Notes under the pieces: model-generated
Told to the model about the DNA's origin: nothing
Database searches by the model: none
Seen by the model: the letters and a program-made list of their open reading frames with translations, nothing else
Shown here: in pieces, positions 1 through 8,092 of the stretch
How positions within the stretch are numbered: the stretch's first letter is position 1
Layout of the letters: each line of letters opens with the position of its first letter
Assembly: GCA_016213105.1 (NCBI GenBank)
Contig: JACRBN010000003.1
Location: forward strand, 1-64,000
Reading direction: 5' to 3'
Length of the DNA stretch: 64,000 nucleotides
DNA from: Chloroflexota bacterium
Lineage (GTDB): Bacteria > Chloroflexota > Anaerolineae > Anaerolineales > Villigracilaceae
Program-made: the position numbers and the translations under genes

Positions 1-771
1 ATCAACAAGGATACCGTGCTGGTCGAACCCACCAGCGGCAACACGGGCATCGCCCTGGCCATGGTCGCCGCCGCGCGCGGATACAAAATCATCCTGACCA
101 TGCCCGAGACCATGAGCAAGGAACGCCGCATGTTGCTGCGCGCCTACGGTGCGGACCTGGTGCTGACCCCCGGCCCCGACGGCATGGGCGGCGCGATCCG
201 CAAGGCCGAGGAGATCGTGGCTTCCGACCCGCAGAAATACTTCCTGCCCCAGCAGTTCAAGAACCCCGCCAACCCCGAGATCCACCGCAAGACCACCGCG
301 GAGGAAATCTGGCGCGACACCGACGGCAAGGTCGACTTCCTCGTGGCGGGCATCGGCACGGGCGGAACGATCACGGGCGTGGGCGAGATCCTCAAGTCGC
401 GCAAGCCGTCCTTCCAGGCCATCGCCGTGGAACCCGACGCCTCACCCGTGCTCTCGGGCGGGACGAAAGGTCCGCATCCCATTCAGGGCATCGGCGCGGG
501 CTTCGTGCCCGACGTGCTCAACACGAAGGTTTACGATGAGGTCATCCGCGTCAAGAACGAGGACGCCTTCCAAACCGCCCGCCGCATGGCGCGCGAGGAG
601 GGCCTGCTGGTGGGCATCTCGTCGGGCGCGGCGACGTGGGCAGCCTTGCAGGTGGCGAACCGCCCCGAGAACGCAGGCAAGCTGATCGTGGTGATCATCC
701 CCTCCTTCGGCGAACGCTACCTCTCCACGCCGCTTTTCGCGGACCTGGCCGACGCGCAGCCAAGTTTGTAA
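1..771 (+). CDS. cysK: Cysteine synthase (O-acetylserine sulfhydrylase), 5' end outside window
   Basis: PLP enzyme that makes cysteine from O-acetylserine and sulfide. The reading frame is open from base 1, so the N-terminus, including the PLP-binding lysine, lies upstream of the window. Visible family signatures are the substrate loop TSGNTG near the start, the PLP-phosphate loop GTGGTITG and the SSGAA motif near the C-terminus. The rest of the fold-type II domain is intact to the stop at 769-771. It converges on a minus-strand sulfur gene run (persulfide dioxygenase, tRNA-Cys, thioredoxin), which fits a cysteine/sulfide role. A cystathionine beta-synthase-like enzyme is possible, but no CBS domain follows. 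Confidence 0.93.
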   Translation: MNKDTVLVEPTSGNTGIALAMVAAARGYKIILTMPETMSKERRMLLRAYGADLVLTPGPDGMGGAIRKAEEIVASDPQKYFLPQQFKNPANPEIHRKTTAEEIWRDTDGKVDFLVAGIGTGGTITGVGEILKSRKPSFQAIAVEPDASPVLSGGTKGPHPIQGIGAGFVPDVLNTKVYDEVIRVKNEDAFQTARRMAREEGLLVGISSGAATWAALQVANRPENAGKLIVVIIPSFGERYLSTPLFADLADAQPSL

Positions 772-819
772 GTTAAACCAATCAAAAAAATGGAGTGGCG
801 ATGACCACTCCATTTTTTG

Positions 820-1230
820 TTATCCTTTGTGTATTTGTAACAACAACTGCTCTGCACGAGTTACACCGTGGTTGACGTGACGTAACCTGCCGTGTGGGTC
901 GATCAGGAAGGTGGTGGGTACGCTCAAAACGCCCCAACGGTTGGCCAGGTCGGGTTGCTGGGTGGCGTCAATCTCCAGTACTTGCAGGGTGTTCCCAAGC
1001 ATTTCACTCAATCTTTGAATGGCAGGACGCTGTATTGTCTTGCACGGGACGCAGGTGGGTGTTGTGAAATAGACCAGGAGAAAAGCTCCAGGACGGATTG
1101 GCCCAAGGTTGGCCAGTAGGTTGGATGCGCGGTTCTTGAGAGTCCAGTTGTAGGCCAGGTACAGACCAAATCCACTCAGGACAATTCCAGCGGCAATCAA
1201 CGCGCGCAGCAGGGTGTCGTTGAGTAGCAT
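820..1230 (-). CDS. Membrane-anchored thioredoxin-fold protein
   Basis: About 136 residues. An N-terminal membrane segment (roughly residues 7-28) is followed by a thioredoxin fold facing outward, with active site CVPC at about residues 60-63 and the cis-proline motif SVPTT. It probably reduces or exchanges disulfides or persulfides outside the membrane. I chose ATG 1230, which follows the upstream stop as TAACATG. A GTG at 1239 would add three residues and overlap the DUF4395 gene. The tight coupling to the DUF4395 membrane protein is a pairing often seen in bacteria, and the two probably act together. Confidence 0.82.
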   Translation of the reverse strand: MLLNDTLLRALIAAGIVLSGFGLYLAYNWTLKNRASNLLANLGPIRPGAFLLVYFTTPTCVPCKTIQRPAIQRLSEMLGNTLQVLEIDATQQPDLANRWGVLSVPTTFLIDPHGRLRHVNHGVTRAEQLLLQIHKG

Positions 1231-1231
1231 G

Positions 1232-1726
1232 TTACACACCCGCTTTCGGTTTCATCCCGGGGAAAGTTCCCGCAGGCGGGTTCCTGGAAAAGCCAGGCAC
1301 GCGCAAACGAGCCAGCCAGTAATAGACGGCGCATCCCACGCAAAAACCGCCGAATGCATTCAGAGCCGCCAACGCCACCACCAGCCAGACCAGGGCCCAC
1401 CCGAGAATGGATGCGCCCAGATAGACCGCGACAGAACCGGCGGTCATGAAAAGGAAACCAAGGAACTGGGCAAATCGATGCGGTTCCGGGTTGTCGTCCA
1501 GTACGTCGGGTTTAAGCAAGCCAAGCGGTTTGTAGATATAACGATAGAGCGGAAGGAAGCCTGGCGCTTTGAGCAGTGATCCCAAACCCATCACGGCGGC
1601 GACGAGCACAGCCAGAATTGGCTGGTTGAGGATAAAGGCCAGGATGTTCAGCACAATGATGGTGAGCTGGTTTGCTTTGAGGGCAGCGTGATCCACTTTT
1701 AGAAGAGTTTGAGATTGTGTTGTCAT
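1232..1726 (-). CDS. DUF4395 family membrane protein
   Basis: 164 residues with about four hydrophobic helices. The conserved FCVGC cysteine pair lies in the last helix region, followed by a basic tail; this is the DUF4395 signature. Function is not established. Location beside a membrane thioredoxin, and the vicinal-type cysteine pair inside the membrane, suggest thiol electron transfer across the membrane (inference). It starts 25 bp downstream of tRNA-Cys and abuts the thioredoxin gene. Confidence 0.75.
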   Translation of the reverse strand: MTTQSQTLLKVDHAALKANQLTIIVLNILAFILNQPILAVLVAAVMGLGSLLKAPGFLPLYRYIYKPLGLLKPDVLDDNPEPHRFAQFLGFLFMTAGSVAVYLGASILGWALVWLVVALAALNAFGGFCVGCAVYYWLARLRVPGFSRNPPAGTFPGMKPKAGV

Positions 1727-1750
1727 AGTTCATCCTTTATATAAAATTTG

Positions 1751-1822
1751 AGGCGCCAGCGGGAATCGAACCCGCGAGTAGGGATTTTGCAGGCCCCTGC
1801 CTTTCCACTTGGCTATGGCGCC
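1751..1822 (-). tRNA. tRNA-Cys (GCA)
   Basis: Reading the minus strand, the acceptor arm GGCGCCA pairs fully with TGGCGCC. The D-arm is recognisable. The anticodon loop CTGCAAA gives anticodon GCA, and the T-arm contains GGTTCGATTCC. CCA is not encoded. The last anticodon-stem pair appears to be a C-A mismatch. It lies 8 bp after the flavoprotein stop and 24 bp before the DUF4395 start, so it sits inside a same-strand run of sulfur genes. Confidence 0.95.
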
Positions 1823-1830
1823 CTGCTTCG

Positions 1831-3225
1831 TCAAGCCACAATGCTGGACTGGACGGTTTCCACAACGAGCGTTTCTGCAAGGGCCAGGGCCTGGTTGCGT
1901 ATCTCGGGAATGGCGATCGATTCCCATAAGCCTGGAATGCGTACGGGGCCCAGGGTGAACAAGCCCTGTACTGGGTGTCCATTGGCATCCACAAAACGGC
2001 CCGCTAAATCTGTTTCGAAACCAAGCCTCAATTTATCGGCGACAAGGGTTCCCGCGCTGCGCAGTTTGGAGATCAGCGGTGACTGGATCTGCGAATAATC
2101 CCGCGACGGACCTGTACAATTGACGATGCGCACAACATCCAGCTTACGAAGGATTTCCGTGTCTGACTCGTGCCAGGTAACTTGCACTCCTGTCTCCTTG
2201 GGAGAAGCGGAGGCCAGCCTGCCGCGATGAATGGTCAAGGTGTTATCCGCCATCAGCGCAGATAGTTGCGCAGCGATCTCGGGCGCCATGCGGTGACGGT
2301 GGATGTCCCACAGATTGCGGGCGTGCCGCAGGAAGGACTTGCGCTGTGACACTGTCCAGCCGCGCCAGATGGCCGCGGTGTGCGGACGCAGACTGTCGAT
2401 CACAGCGCGCCAGTCAGAGTTATATTTCTCGGCGGATTGGCCCTCCCGTCTGATCCAGCGCAGCGCCCCCAGGGGGGATTGGAAATCCGCGGGCAGGGTG
2501 GGCAGTGGCCGAGCCTGATAGGGCTTGTGCTGCTGATACAGCCGTCCATGGCGCGAAATGGCGTGGATCGGGCCGCGATGACCGACTTCGCGTAGCGAAA
2601 GGGCCACATCCACCATCGTCAGGCCCGTGCCCACCAATAAGATGGGCGCATCCGCATCCAGCCCAGTGGTCACATCGGCCGCCCAGGGGTTCCGCCAGTA
2701 GCGGTCAGCCACCGCGTTAAAATCGATCGGGTCGCTGGGGACGAGCAGATTTCCAAAAGCCAGCACTACGCTCATGGCCTTAATGGAATGTCCGCTTTTC
2801 ATGTGGACCGACCAATGATCGAATTGCGACGTGACTCCGACCACGGTATCGCTCACATAATCAAAAGTTTCAGAATCACGGACGGTTTCATCGAAGATGT
2901 CAGTCAGGTAATCCCCATACAAGAGCCTGGGCGCGAAGGTGCCCGCGTGCCCGCCAGGTAGGTGCTGCTTGAGCCAGTTCACAAAATGCCCCATGTCATC
3001 GGGGAAGGCGCTCATGTTGCCCGCAGGGACGTTCAACAGATTGGCGTGATAAGGCGTGTCGTACGCCACGCCGCGCGCAGGGCGGGGGGAGTTTCCGATC
3101 AGAGCCAGTCGCCCATGAGGCGCAAGACGTTTGAACTGCGCCGCCACCAGTGTCCCGCTGGCGCCCACTCCGACCACAGCCACATGATAGGGAGTTCCAG
3201 TTTGTAAAGTTTTCTTCATCGTCAT
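1831..3225 (-). CDS. FAD/NAD(P)-binding protein, COG4529-like
   Basis: 464 residues. The N-terminal Rossmann motif VGVGASG (about residues 18-24) begins a FAD-binding domain like those of uncharacterised YdhS/COG4529 proteins and lysine/ornithine monooxygenase relatives. A second nucleotide-binding motif GTGLTMVD lies about 200 residues in. Substrate is unknown. The start ATG overlaps the upstream stop (ATGA), so it is translationally coupled to the persulfide dioxygenase-rhodanese gene and may take part in sulfide or persulfide oxidation (inference). Confidence 0.7.
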   Translation of the reverse strand: MTMKKTLQTGTPYHVAVVGVGASGTLVAAQFKRLAPHGRLALIGNSPRPARGVAYDTPYHANLLNVPAGNMSAFPDDMGHFVNWLKQHLPGGHAGTFAPRLLYGDYLTDIFDETVRDSETFDYVSDTVVGVTSQFDHWSVHMKSGHSIKAMSVVLAFGNLLVPSDPIDFNAVADRYWRNPWAADVTTGLDADAPILLVGTGLTMVDVALSLREVGHRGPIHAISRHGRLYQQHKPYQARPLPTLPADFQSPLGALRWIRREGQSAEKYNSDWRAVIDSLRPHTAAIWRGWTVSQRKSFLRHARNLWDIHRHRMAPEIAAQLSALMADNTLTIHRGRLASASPKETGVQVTWHESDTEILRKLDVVRIVNCTGPSRDYSQIQSPLISKLRSAGTLVADKLRLGFETDLAGRFVDANGHPVQGLFTLGPVRIPGLWESIAIPEIRNQALALAETLVVETVQSSIVA

Positions 3226-4655
3226 ACGGCTTCGTACACCCTGTTCTGTTCGACCTCATAACCAGACTCGACCCAGGCCTGGAAGCCTGCATCGAGCGCG
3301 TACACATTCTTGAAGCCTTTCTGTTCGAGCAGCGAGAGCGCCACGGTCGAGCGATTGCCGCGCTGACAGTGCACCACCACAGGCCGATCCTCGGGGAGCA
3401 GGCTGCGCGCCACATTGGCCAGGATGCCCGCCTCGACGTGCCTCGCGCCGCGAATGTGGCTTTCGTTCCACTCGCGGTTGAAGCGCACATCCAGCAGCAC
3501 GGGTGCATCCTTTTGTCCGAGCCAATCCTTGAGCTGGGGAGCTGAAAGGCTTTTGGTGTTGGTCAACGGCTGATCGCTGGCCTGCCAGGCCGCCACGCCC
3601 CCTTCGAGATAGCCGCGCAGGTCATCGTAGCCGATGCGGATGAACTGGCGCGTCGCCTCCAGGCGCTCGGCAAGCGTATCCGCCACCAGCACGAGCGGCG
3701 TCCCAAACGGGATCACCCATCCCACCCAGGTGATGAGCGGCGTCGCCAGCGGGATGCCATACGAATCGGGGATGTGTCCTGCCAGGAACTGGGACGTCTC
3801 GCGCACATCTACCACCACCGCTCCCGCCTTGAGCTGATCCTGTACCTGAGCGGGAGTCAACGCTTTGAGCACGGGCACGCCGCCCAGGATGCGTCCTCCC
3901 TTGCGGTTGACCGCGCGCATGTGACGATAATAAGTGGGATAGCTGGAAAGATTTGTTGTCGCGCGCTCGACAAATTCCTCTTCATCTGGGATTTGCAGGA
4001 AGGGATTGCTGCGGCGTTCCTGTCCGATGGTCGTAAAGCGCTCCCCACTCGATGAGGTATTACAGAATGAGCCCGCACCATGGGTGGGGTAGACCATTAT
4101 ATCGTCGGGCAATAACGCCAGCTTCTTGTGGATGGTGTCATACAGCGAATGCGCCAGGGGAATCATGTGCTCATGCCCCAGCAGGTCGGGACGGCCCGTC
4201 CCGCCGACGATGAGCGAGCCGCCGCTGAACAGGGTCTGCGGCGATTTATCCTTCTCTCCGTACACGCCGAAGCTGATATGCTCGGGCGTATGTCCGGGCG
4301 TCGCAATCACGCCGATTGACAAATCGCCCAGGGACAGTTTGTCGCCTTCCTTCAATGATACATGCTCGAATTCCGCTTTGGCCGCCGCACTGGCCCCGAT
4401 CTGAAAATCATGATGTTCGTGATGGATCCCAAGCTGGTGAGCCAATTCATGCGCGCCAGAGACGAAATCCGCATGCAGATGGGTGTCGAGGGCGTAGGTT
4501 AATTTCAAACCCAGGCCATCTGCCATGTGCAGGTATTTGTCCACGTCGCGCTGCGGGTCGATCACCGCCGCCAAGCCCGTCTCCTTCGAGGCGACCAGGT
4601 AGGAGGAGTTGCCCAGGCCTTCATCCACAAACTGTTTTACAAACAAAGATTTCAT
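3222..4655 (-). CDS. Persulfide dioxygenase-like MBL-fold protein with two rhodanese domains
   Basis: 477 residues. The N-terminal metallo-beta-lactamase fold has the ETHE1/CstB-type metal motif T58-H-L-H-A-D63 and a second site GHTPEH (about 121-126). The first rhodanese domain (about 255-350) lacks the active-site cysteine. The second (about 365-470) has the loop CQRGNRS, so it is probably catalytic. This architecture matches CstB-like persulfide dioxygenase-sulfurtransferases, which detoxify or oxidise low-molecular-weight persulfides in the cytoplasm. It is the first gene of the minus-strand sulfur run and overlaps the flavoprotein by ATGA. Confidence 0.85.
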   Translation of the reverse strand: MKSLFVKQFVDEGLGNSSYLVASKETGLAAVIDPQRDVDKYLHMADGLGLKLTYALDTHLHADFVSGAHELAHQLGIHHEHHDFQIGASAAAKAEFEHVSLKEGDKLSLGDLSIGVIATPGHTPEHISFGVYGEKDKSPQTLFSGGSLIVGGTGRPDLLGHEHMIPLAHSLYDTIHKKLALLPDDIMVYPTHGAGSFCNTSSSGERFTTIGQERRSNPFLQIPDEEEFVERATTNLSSYPTYYRHMRAVNRKGGRILGGVPVLKALTPAQVQDQLKAGAVVVDVRETSQFLAGHIPDSYGIPLATPLITWVGWVIPFGTPLVLVADTLAERLEATRQFIRIGYDDLRGYLEGGVAAWQASDQPLTNTKSLSAPQLKDWLGQKDAPVLLDVRFNREWNESHIRGARHVEAGILANVARSLLPEDRPVVVHCQRGNRSTVALSLLEQKGFKNVYALDAGFQAWVESGYEVEQNRVYEAV

Positions 4656-4713
4656 CCGTTAGGTTTCCTTCTCTATTTATCCTATTGATTTAGTATACTT
4701 TTAGATTAACATA

Positions 4714-4733
4714 AAAACGACTTGCGCCGTTTT
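4714..4733. promoter_or_regulatory. Inverted repeat upstream of the persulfide dioxygenase gene
   Basis: AAAACG-N8-CGTTTT lies 59-78 bp upstream of the start at 4655, next to AT-rich DNA containing TATACT on the minus strand. Placement and symmetry fit an operator for a repressor of the sulfur run. No matching regulator gene is visible in the window. Confidence 0.3.
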
Positions 4734-4876
4734 ATATGATTTATATAATGGGAATTATAGAATAATGATGGGCGATTGTCAAGGCTATGCCAGAAATTCT
4801 CATCCATACTTCACGTTGCCCCTCGAATGGGGCAGGGAAAATCTTGACTTCGCCCCTGAATGGGTGTATCCTTGTT

Positions 4877-4894
4877 CTACCGACCGTTCGGTAG
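4877..4894. promoter_or_regulatory. TetR-type operator palindrome
   Basis: CTACCGA-CCGT-TCGGTAG is a perfect 7-bp inverted repeat ending 9 bp before the TetR start codon. It resembles the ACCGACCGGTCGGT-like operators of fatty-acid TetR repressors. It probably autoregulates the repressor and the acyl-CoA genes behind it. Confidence 0.65.
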
Positions 4895-4903
4895 GGAGCT
4901 TCC

Positions 4904-5464
4904 ATGACCAGAGACGATATTCTCGACGCCGCCGCGCAAGTGTTCCGCCAGAAGGGCTTTAATGGCGCCTCGATGCAGGACATTGCCGCAGCTGTCAATC
5001 TGCAAAAAGCCAGTCTTTATCACCACGTGACCTCCAAGCAGGATATCCTGCTGGCCCTGTTGGACCGCGCCCTGGGGATGCTGACCGATCACATCGCTGG
5101 CATCGCCGCCCAGGAACTGCCTGTCGACCAGAAACTGCGCCAGATGATGCGCGCCTATTTGATCGCCCTGGCCGATAACTCAGACCTGTCTTCGGTGCTG
5201 CTGTTTGAGCACCGTTCCCTGGATAAGAAATCCCATGCCCGCCACGTGCCCCAACGCGATAAGTTCGAGGGCTTGTGGCGGGAAGTCATTAACGAGGGGG
5301 TGCGCAGCGCGGTGTTCGAGTGCGCCGACGCGGGTGTGGCAGTGCGCGCGCTGATGGGGGTGATGAACTGGACGCTGACCTGGTACCGTCCCGATGGAGG
5401 CAAATCCATCGAAAGCATTGCCGATGAATATGCCGATTTGATGTTTCATGGATTGTTGAAGTAA
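4904..5464 (+). CDS. TetR/AcrR family transcriptional regulator
   Basis: 186 residues. The N-terminal helix-turn-helix covers about residues 1-47, with the motif KASLYHHV typical of the recognition helix region. It is followed by an all-helical ligand domain resembling KstR2/FadR-type TetR proteins. It starts 9 bp after a palindromic operator and heads an operon of beta-oxidation genes, so it is probably a repressor released by an acyl-CoA (inference from family and context). Confidence 0.85.
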   Translation: MTRDDILDAAAQVFRQKGFNGASMQDIAAAVNLQKASLYHHVTSKQDILLALLDRALGMLTDHIAGIAAQELPVDQKLRQMMRAYLIALADNSDLSSVLLFEHRSLDKKSHARHVPQRDKFEGLWREVINEGVRSAVFECADAGVAVRALMGVMNWTLTWYRPDGGKSIESIADEYADLMFHGLLK

Positions 5465-5473
5465 TAAGGTAAT

Positions 5474-5525
5474 GGCGCCCTTCGACTGCGGCCTGCGCTG
5501 TGTTCAGGCCTCCGCTCAGGGCGAT
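5474..5525. repeat. Interspersed palindromic repeat (CCCTTCGACT...CTCAGGGCG family)
   Basis: Imperfect palindrome of the form CCCTTCGACTGCGG...CCTCCGCTCAGGGCG in the spacer between the TetR gene and the first acyl-CoA dehydrogenase. Related copies occur at about 46.75-46.85 kb. Confidence 0.6.
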
Positions 5526-5547
5526 AAGCAAATAAAGGAGAAGACGC

Positions 5548-6645
5548 ATGTATTCGTTCGAGCCTAATGAAGAACAACAAATGCTGGTCGATGCGGTGGG
5601 GAAGTACGCCACGAACGACCTGCGGCCTGCCGCCCATGAGGCGGAGGAGAGCCGTGAACTGCCGAAGAAGCTGATCGGTAAGGGTTGGGAGATCGGCATC
5701 CTGCAAGCGTCCACGCCCGAGGCGTACGGCGGCTTCGGCGAACGCTCCGCAGCGACGGGGGTGCTGGCTGTCGAGGAGATGGCCTTCGGCGACCTGGCGG
5801 GTGCCTACGCCGTGATGACCCCAGCGCTGTTTGCCACGCCGATCCTGCTGGCGGGTTCCGAGGAACAGAAGCAGCAGTACCTGCCCGAGGTTATCGAGGG
5901 CGACTGGCGTCCGTTCACCGCCGCGCTGATCGAATACGCCTTTGACTTCGACGCCAACGCCCTGCGCACGACGGCGAAGCTCGAAGGCGGCGAATACGTG
6001 CTGGACGGCGAGAAGGCCTTCGTCCCGTTTGCGAAGGATGCGGAGGCGATCCTGGTCTATGCCAACCTGGATGGGCAGACGCAGGGCTTCATCGTTCCAA
6101 AGGGCGCAGCGGGGCTGGCTGTCAATGATGAGCGCGAGAAGCTGATGGGATTGAATGCGCTCCCGTTATATCGAGTCAAACTGGACGGGGTGAAGGTTCC
6201 CGTTTCCAATCGTCTGGGCGGCGAGGCGGGCCACGACTTTGGGCCGATCCTGGCCTCGATGCAGCTGGCCTCCGCTGCGGCGGCGCTGGGCGTTGCCAGG
6301 GCTTCCCTCGAATATGCGACCAACTACGCCAAGGAGCGGGTGGCCTTTGGCGTGAAGATCGCCCAGAAGCAGGCCGTGGCCTTCATGCTGGCCGAGATGG
6401 CGACCGAGATCGAAGCCATCCGCCTGCTGACCTGGGAAGCGGCCTGGAAGATGGACGCGGGCAAGGAAGATGCCGCGGCATCCGCCTACCTGGCTGCCAC
6501 GGGCGCCGCGGACATGGCCATGATGGTCACCGACCGCGGGGTGCAGGTGCTGGGCGGGCACGGCTACATCCGCGAGCACCCCGTCGAGATGTTCATGCGC
6601 AACGGGCGCGGCTTTGCCATGCTGACGGGATTGGCGATTGTCTAG
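5548..6645 (+). CDS. Acyl-CoA dehydrogenase family protein lacking the usual catalytic Glu
   Basis: 365 residues with the complete three-domain acyl-CoA dehydrogenase layout and the signature GVQVLGGHGYIREHPVE near the C-terminus. Where active family members have a Glu-Gly (YEGT or a terminal EGLAIV), this protein ends MLTGLAIV, so Thr replaces the catalytic Glu. The isovaleryl-CoA-type alternative Glu position also appears to be non-acidic. It may be the structural partner of the next gene, as in heteromeric steroid/acyl-CoA dehydrogenases of actinobacteria (inference). RBS AAGGAG precedes the ATG. Confidence 0.82.
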   Translation: MYSFEPNEEQQMLVDAVGKYATNDLRPAAHEAEESRELPKKLIGKGWEIGILQASTPEAYGGFGERSAATGVLAVEEMAFGDLAGAYAVMTPALFATPILLAGSEEQKQQYLPEVIEGDWRPFTAALIEYAFDFDANALRTTAKLEGGEYVLDGEKAFVPFAKDAEAILVYANLDGQTQGFIVPKGAAGLAVNDEREKLMGLNALPLYRVKLDGVKVPVSNRLGGEAGHDFGPILASMQLASAAAALGVARASLEYATNYAKERVAFGVKIAQKQAVAFMLAEMATEIEAIRLLTWEAAWKMDAGKEDAAASAYLAATGAADMAMMVTDRGVQVLGGHGYIREHPVEMFMRNGRGFAMLTGLAIV

Positions 6646-6649
6646 TATG

Positions 6650-6758
6650 TCGTTGCGAGCCCGTGCGGAGCACGTGGCGAAGCAACCTCCTGGATTTTTG
6701 CAAGAAGGAGATTGCTTCGGGATTTCGGCGCTGTCGCGCCTCAACCCTCGCAATGACG
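6650..6758. repeat. Interspersed repeat with inverted ends (GTCGTTGCGAG ... CTCGCAATGAC)
   Basis: Fills the 132-bp gap between the two acyl-CoA dehydrogenase genes. The ends are an 11-bp inverted repeat with one mismatch, and the inside contains GAAGCAACCTCC / GGAGATTGCTTC, also complementary. It resembles the widespread CATTGCGAG...GAAGCAATCTCC repeats seen in many bacterial genomes. It could form a long mRNA hairpin in the operon. Confidence 0.65.
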
Positions 6759-6777
6759 TGAAACAGGAGATATAAAC

Positions 6778-8037
6778 ATGACCATTGAATTCGAAGCCCC
6801 CAAACCGATCGTTCAAATGCAGACCGTCTTGCAGACGGTTGCCGATAACATGATGCGCCCCGTCTCGCGCGAGTTTGACGAGAACGAACATACCATCCCG
6901 TGGAATTACATCGAGTTCATGCACACCGCCATGAAGAGCATGGGCGGCAGCGGCGGCCTGACCCCGCGCGACGAGAAACCCAAGGAAGGCACGGAGAAAC
7001 GCCCGCCCATCGGTTATCAACTGCTGGCGGCGCAGATCGAGATGCTGGCCTGGGGCGACGTCGGCTTTTACCTGATCACCCCTGGCGGCGGCCTGGGCGG
7101 GGCGGCGGTGCAGGCGGCAGGTTCGCCCGAACAGCGCGCCAAATTCCTGGCCCGCTTCTCCGAGGATAAGCCGACCTTTGCCGCCATGTGCATGACCGAG
7201 GCGGGCGCTGGCTCGGACACCTCCGCCATCCGCACCAAGGCCGTGCTGGATGAGGCCACCCAGGAATGGGTCATCAACGGCGAGAAGATCTTCGTCACGG
7301 CGGGCGACAAGTCCTTTACCGAATACGAACAATTCGGCAAGGGCTTCATCGTGGTGTGGGCCAGCATCGACCCGAGCGCGGGCCGCGCGGGCATGCGCGC
7401 CTTCGTGGTGGAGGCGGGCACACCCGGCGTGAAGATCGTCAAGCTGGAACACAAGCTCGGCATCCGCGCCAGCGACACGGCGGTCATCTCGCTGGTGGAC
7501 GCGCGCGTGCCGTACGACAATGTGCTCGGTTCACCGACGGTGGAGAAAACCACCACGGGCTTCAAGGGCGCGATGGCGACCTTCGACGCGACCCGCCCGC
7601 TCGTGGCGGCGTCCGGCATCGGCGTGGCGCGCGCGGCGCTGGAATTCGTCAAGGAGAAACTGGCCGAGAACGGAGTCCAGATCCGCTACGGGCTGCCGCG
7701 CAACAAGCAGACCTCGGTTGAGCGCGACGTGATCGAAATGGAGATCATGGTCAAGTCCGCGTGGCTGATGGTGCTTAAGGCGGTGTGGATGGCCGACAAC
7801 AAGAAGTCCAACGCGCTCGAGTCCTCGATGAGCAAGGTCAAGGCGGGCGACGTGACCACCAAGGTGACGCAAAAGGCGGTGGAGATTCTCGGCCCGCTGG
7901 GGTACAGCCGCGAATTCCTGCTCGAGAAGTGGTTCCGCGATGCGAAGATCACGGATATTTACGAAGGAACTGGTCAAATCAACAGGCTGGTTGTTGCGCG
8001 ACAGATCCTTGGGTATTCAGGTTCGGAGTTGCGGTAA
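6778..8037 (+). CDS. Acyl-CoA dehydrogenase
   Basis: 419 residues. It has the flavin/substrate motif CMTEAGAGSDTS (about residues 138-149) and the C-terminal signature YEGTGQINRLVVARQ, which includes the catalytic Glu base. It oxidises an acyl-CoA to the trans-2-enoyl-CoA, passing electrons to ETF. An insertion-like stretch around EYEQFGKGFIVVWA and a long middle domain make it larger than the usual 380 residues. It is the second dehydrogenase of the operon, with RBS AGGAGAT. Confidence 0.9.
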   Translation: MTIEFEAPKPIVQMQTVLQTVADNMMRPVSREFDENEHTIPWNYIEFMHTAMKSMGGSGGLTPRDEKPKEGTEKRPPIGYQLLAAQIEMLAWGDVGFYLITPGGGLGGAAVQAAGSPEQRAKFLARFSEDKPTFAAMCMTEAGAGSDTSAIRTKAVLDEATQEWVINGEKIFVTAGDKSFTEYEQFGKGFIVVWASIDPSAGRAGMRAFVVEAGTPGVKIVKLEHKLGIRASDTAVISLVDARVPYDNVLGSPTVEKTTTGFKGAMATFDATRPLVAASGIGVARAALEFVKEKLAENGVQIRYGLPRNKQTSVERDVIEMEIMVKSAWLMVLKAVWMADNKKSNALESSMSKVKAGDVTTKVTQKAVEILGPLGYSREFLLEKWFRDAKITDIYEGTGQINRLVVARQILGYSGSELR

Positions 8038-8040
8038 ATT

Positions 8041-8082
8041 ACCCTCACCCCTGGCCCCTCTCCCTAAAAAGGGAGAAGGGAA
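8041..8082. repeat. CCCTCACCCC...CCCTCTCCC/GGGAGAAGGG hairpin repeat
   Basis: A short, common bacterial interspersed repeat lying between the dehydrogenase stop and the FadN start. CCCTCTCCC and GGGAGAAGGG form a hairpin with a 6-nt loop. Confidence 0.55.
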
Positions 8083-8092
8083 TGGAGATAAC

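Noticed and set aside
7940-8092. Upstream in-frame extension of the FadN protein
   Set aside because: It would overlap the acyl-CoA dehydrogenase and encode the hairpin repeat; ATG 8093 has the RBS and precedes the NAD motif.
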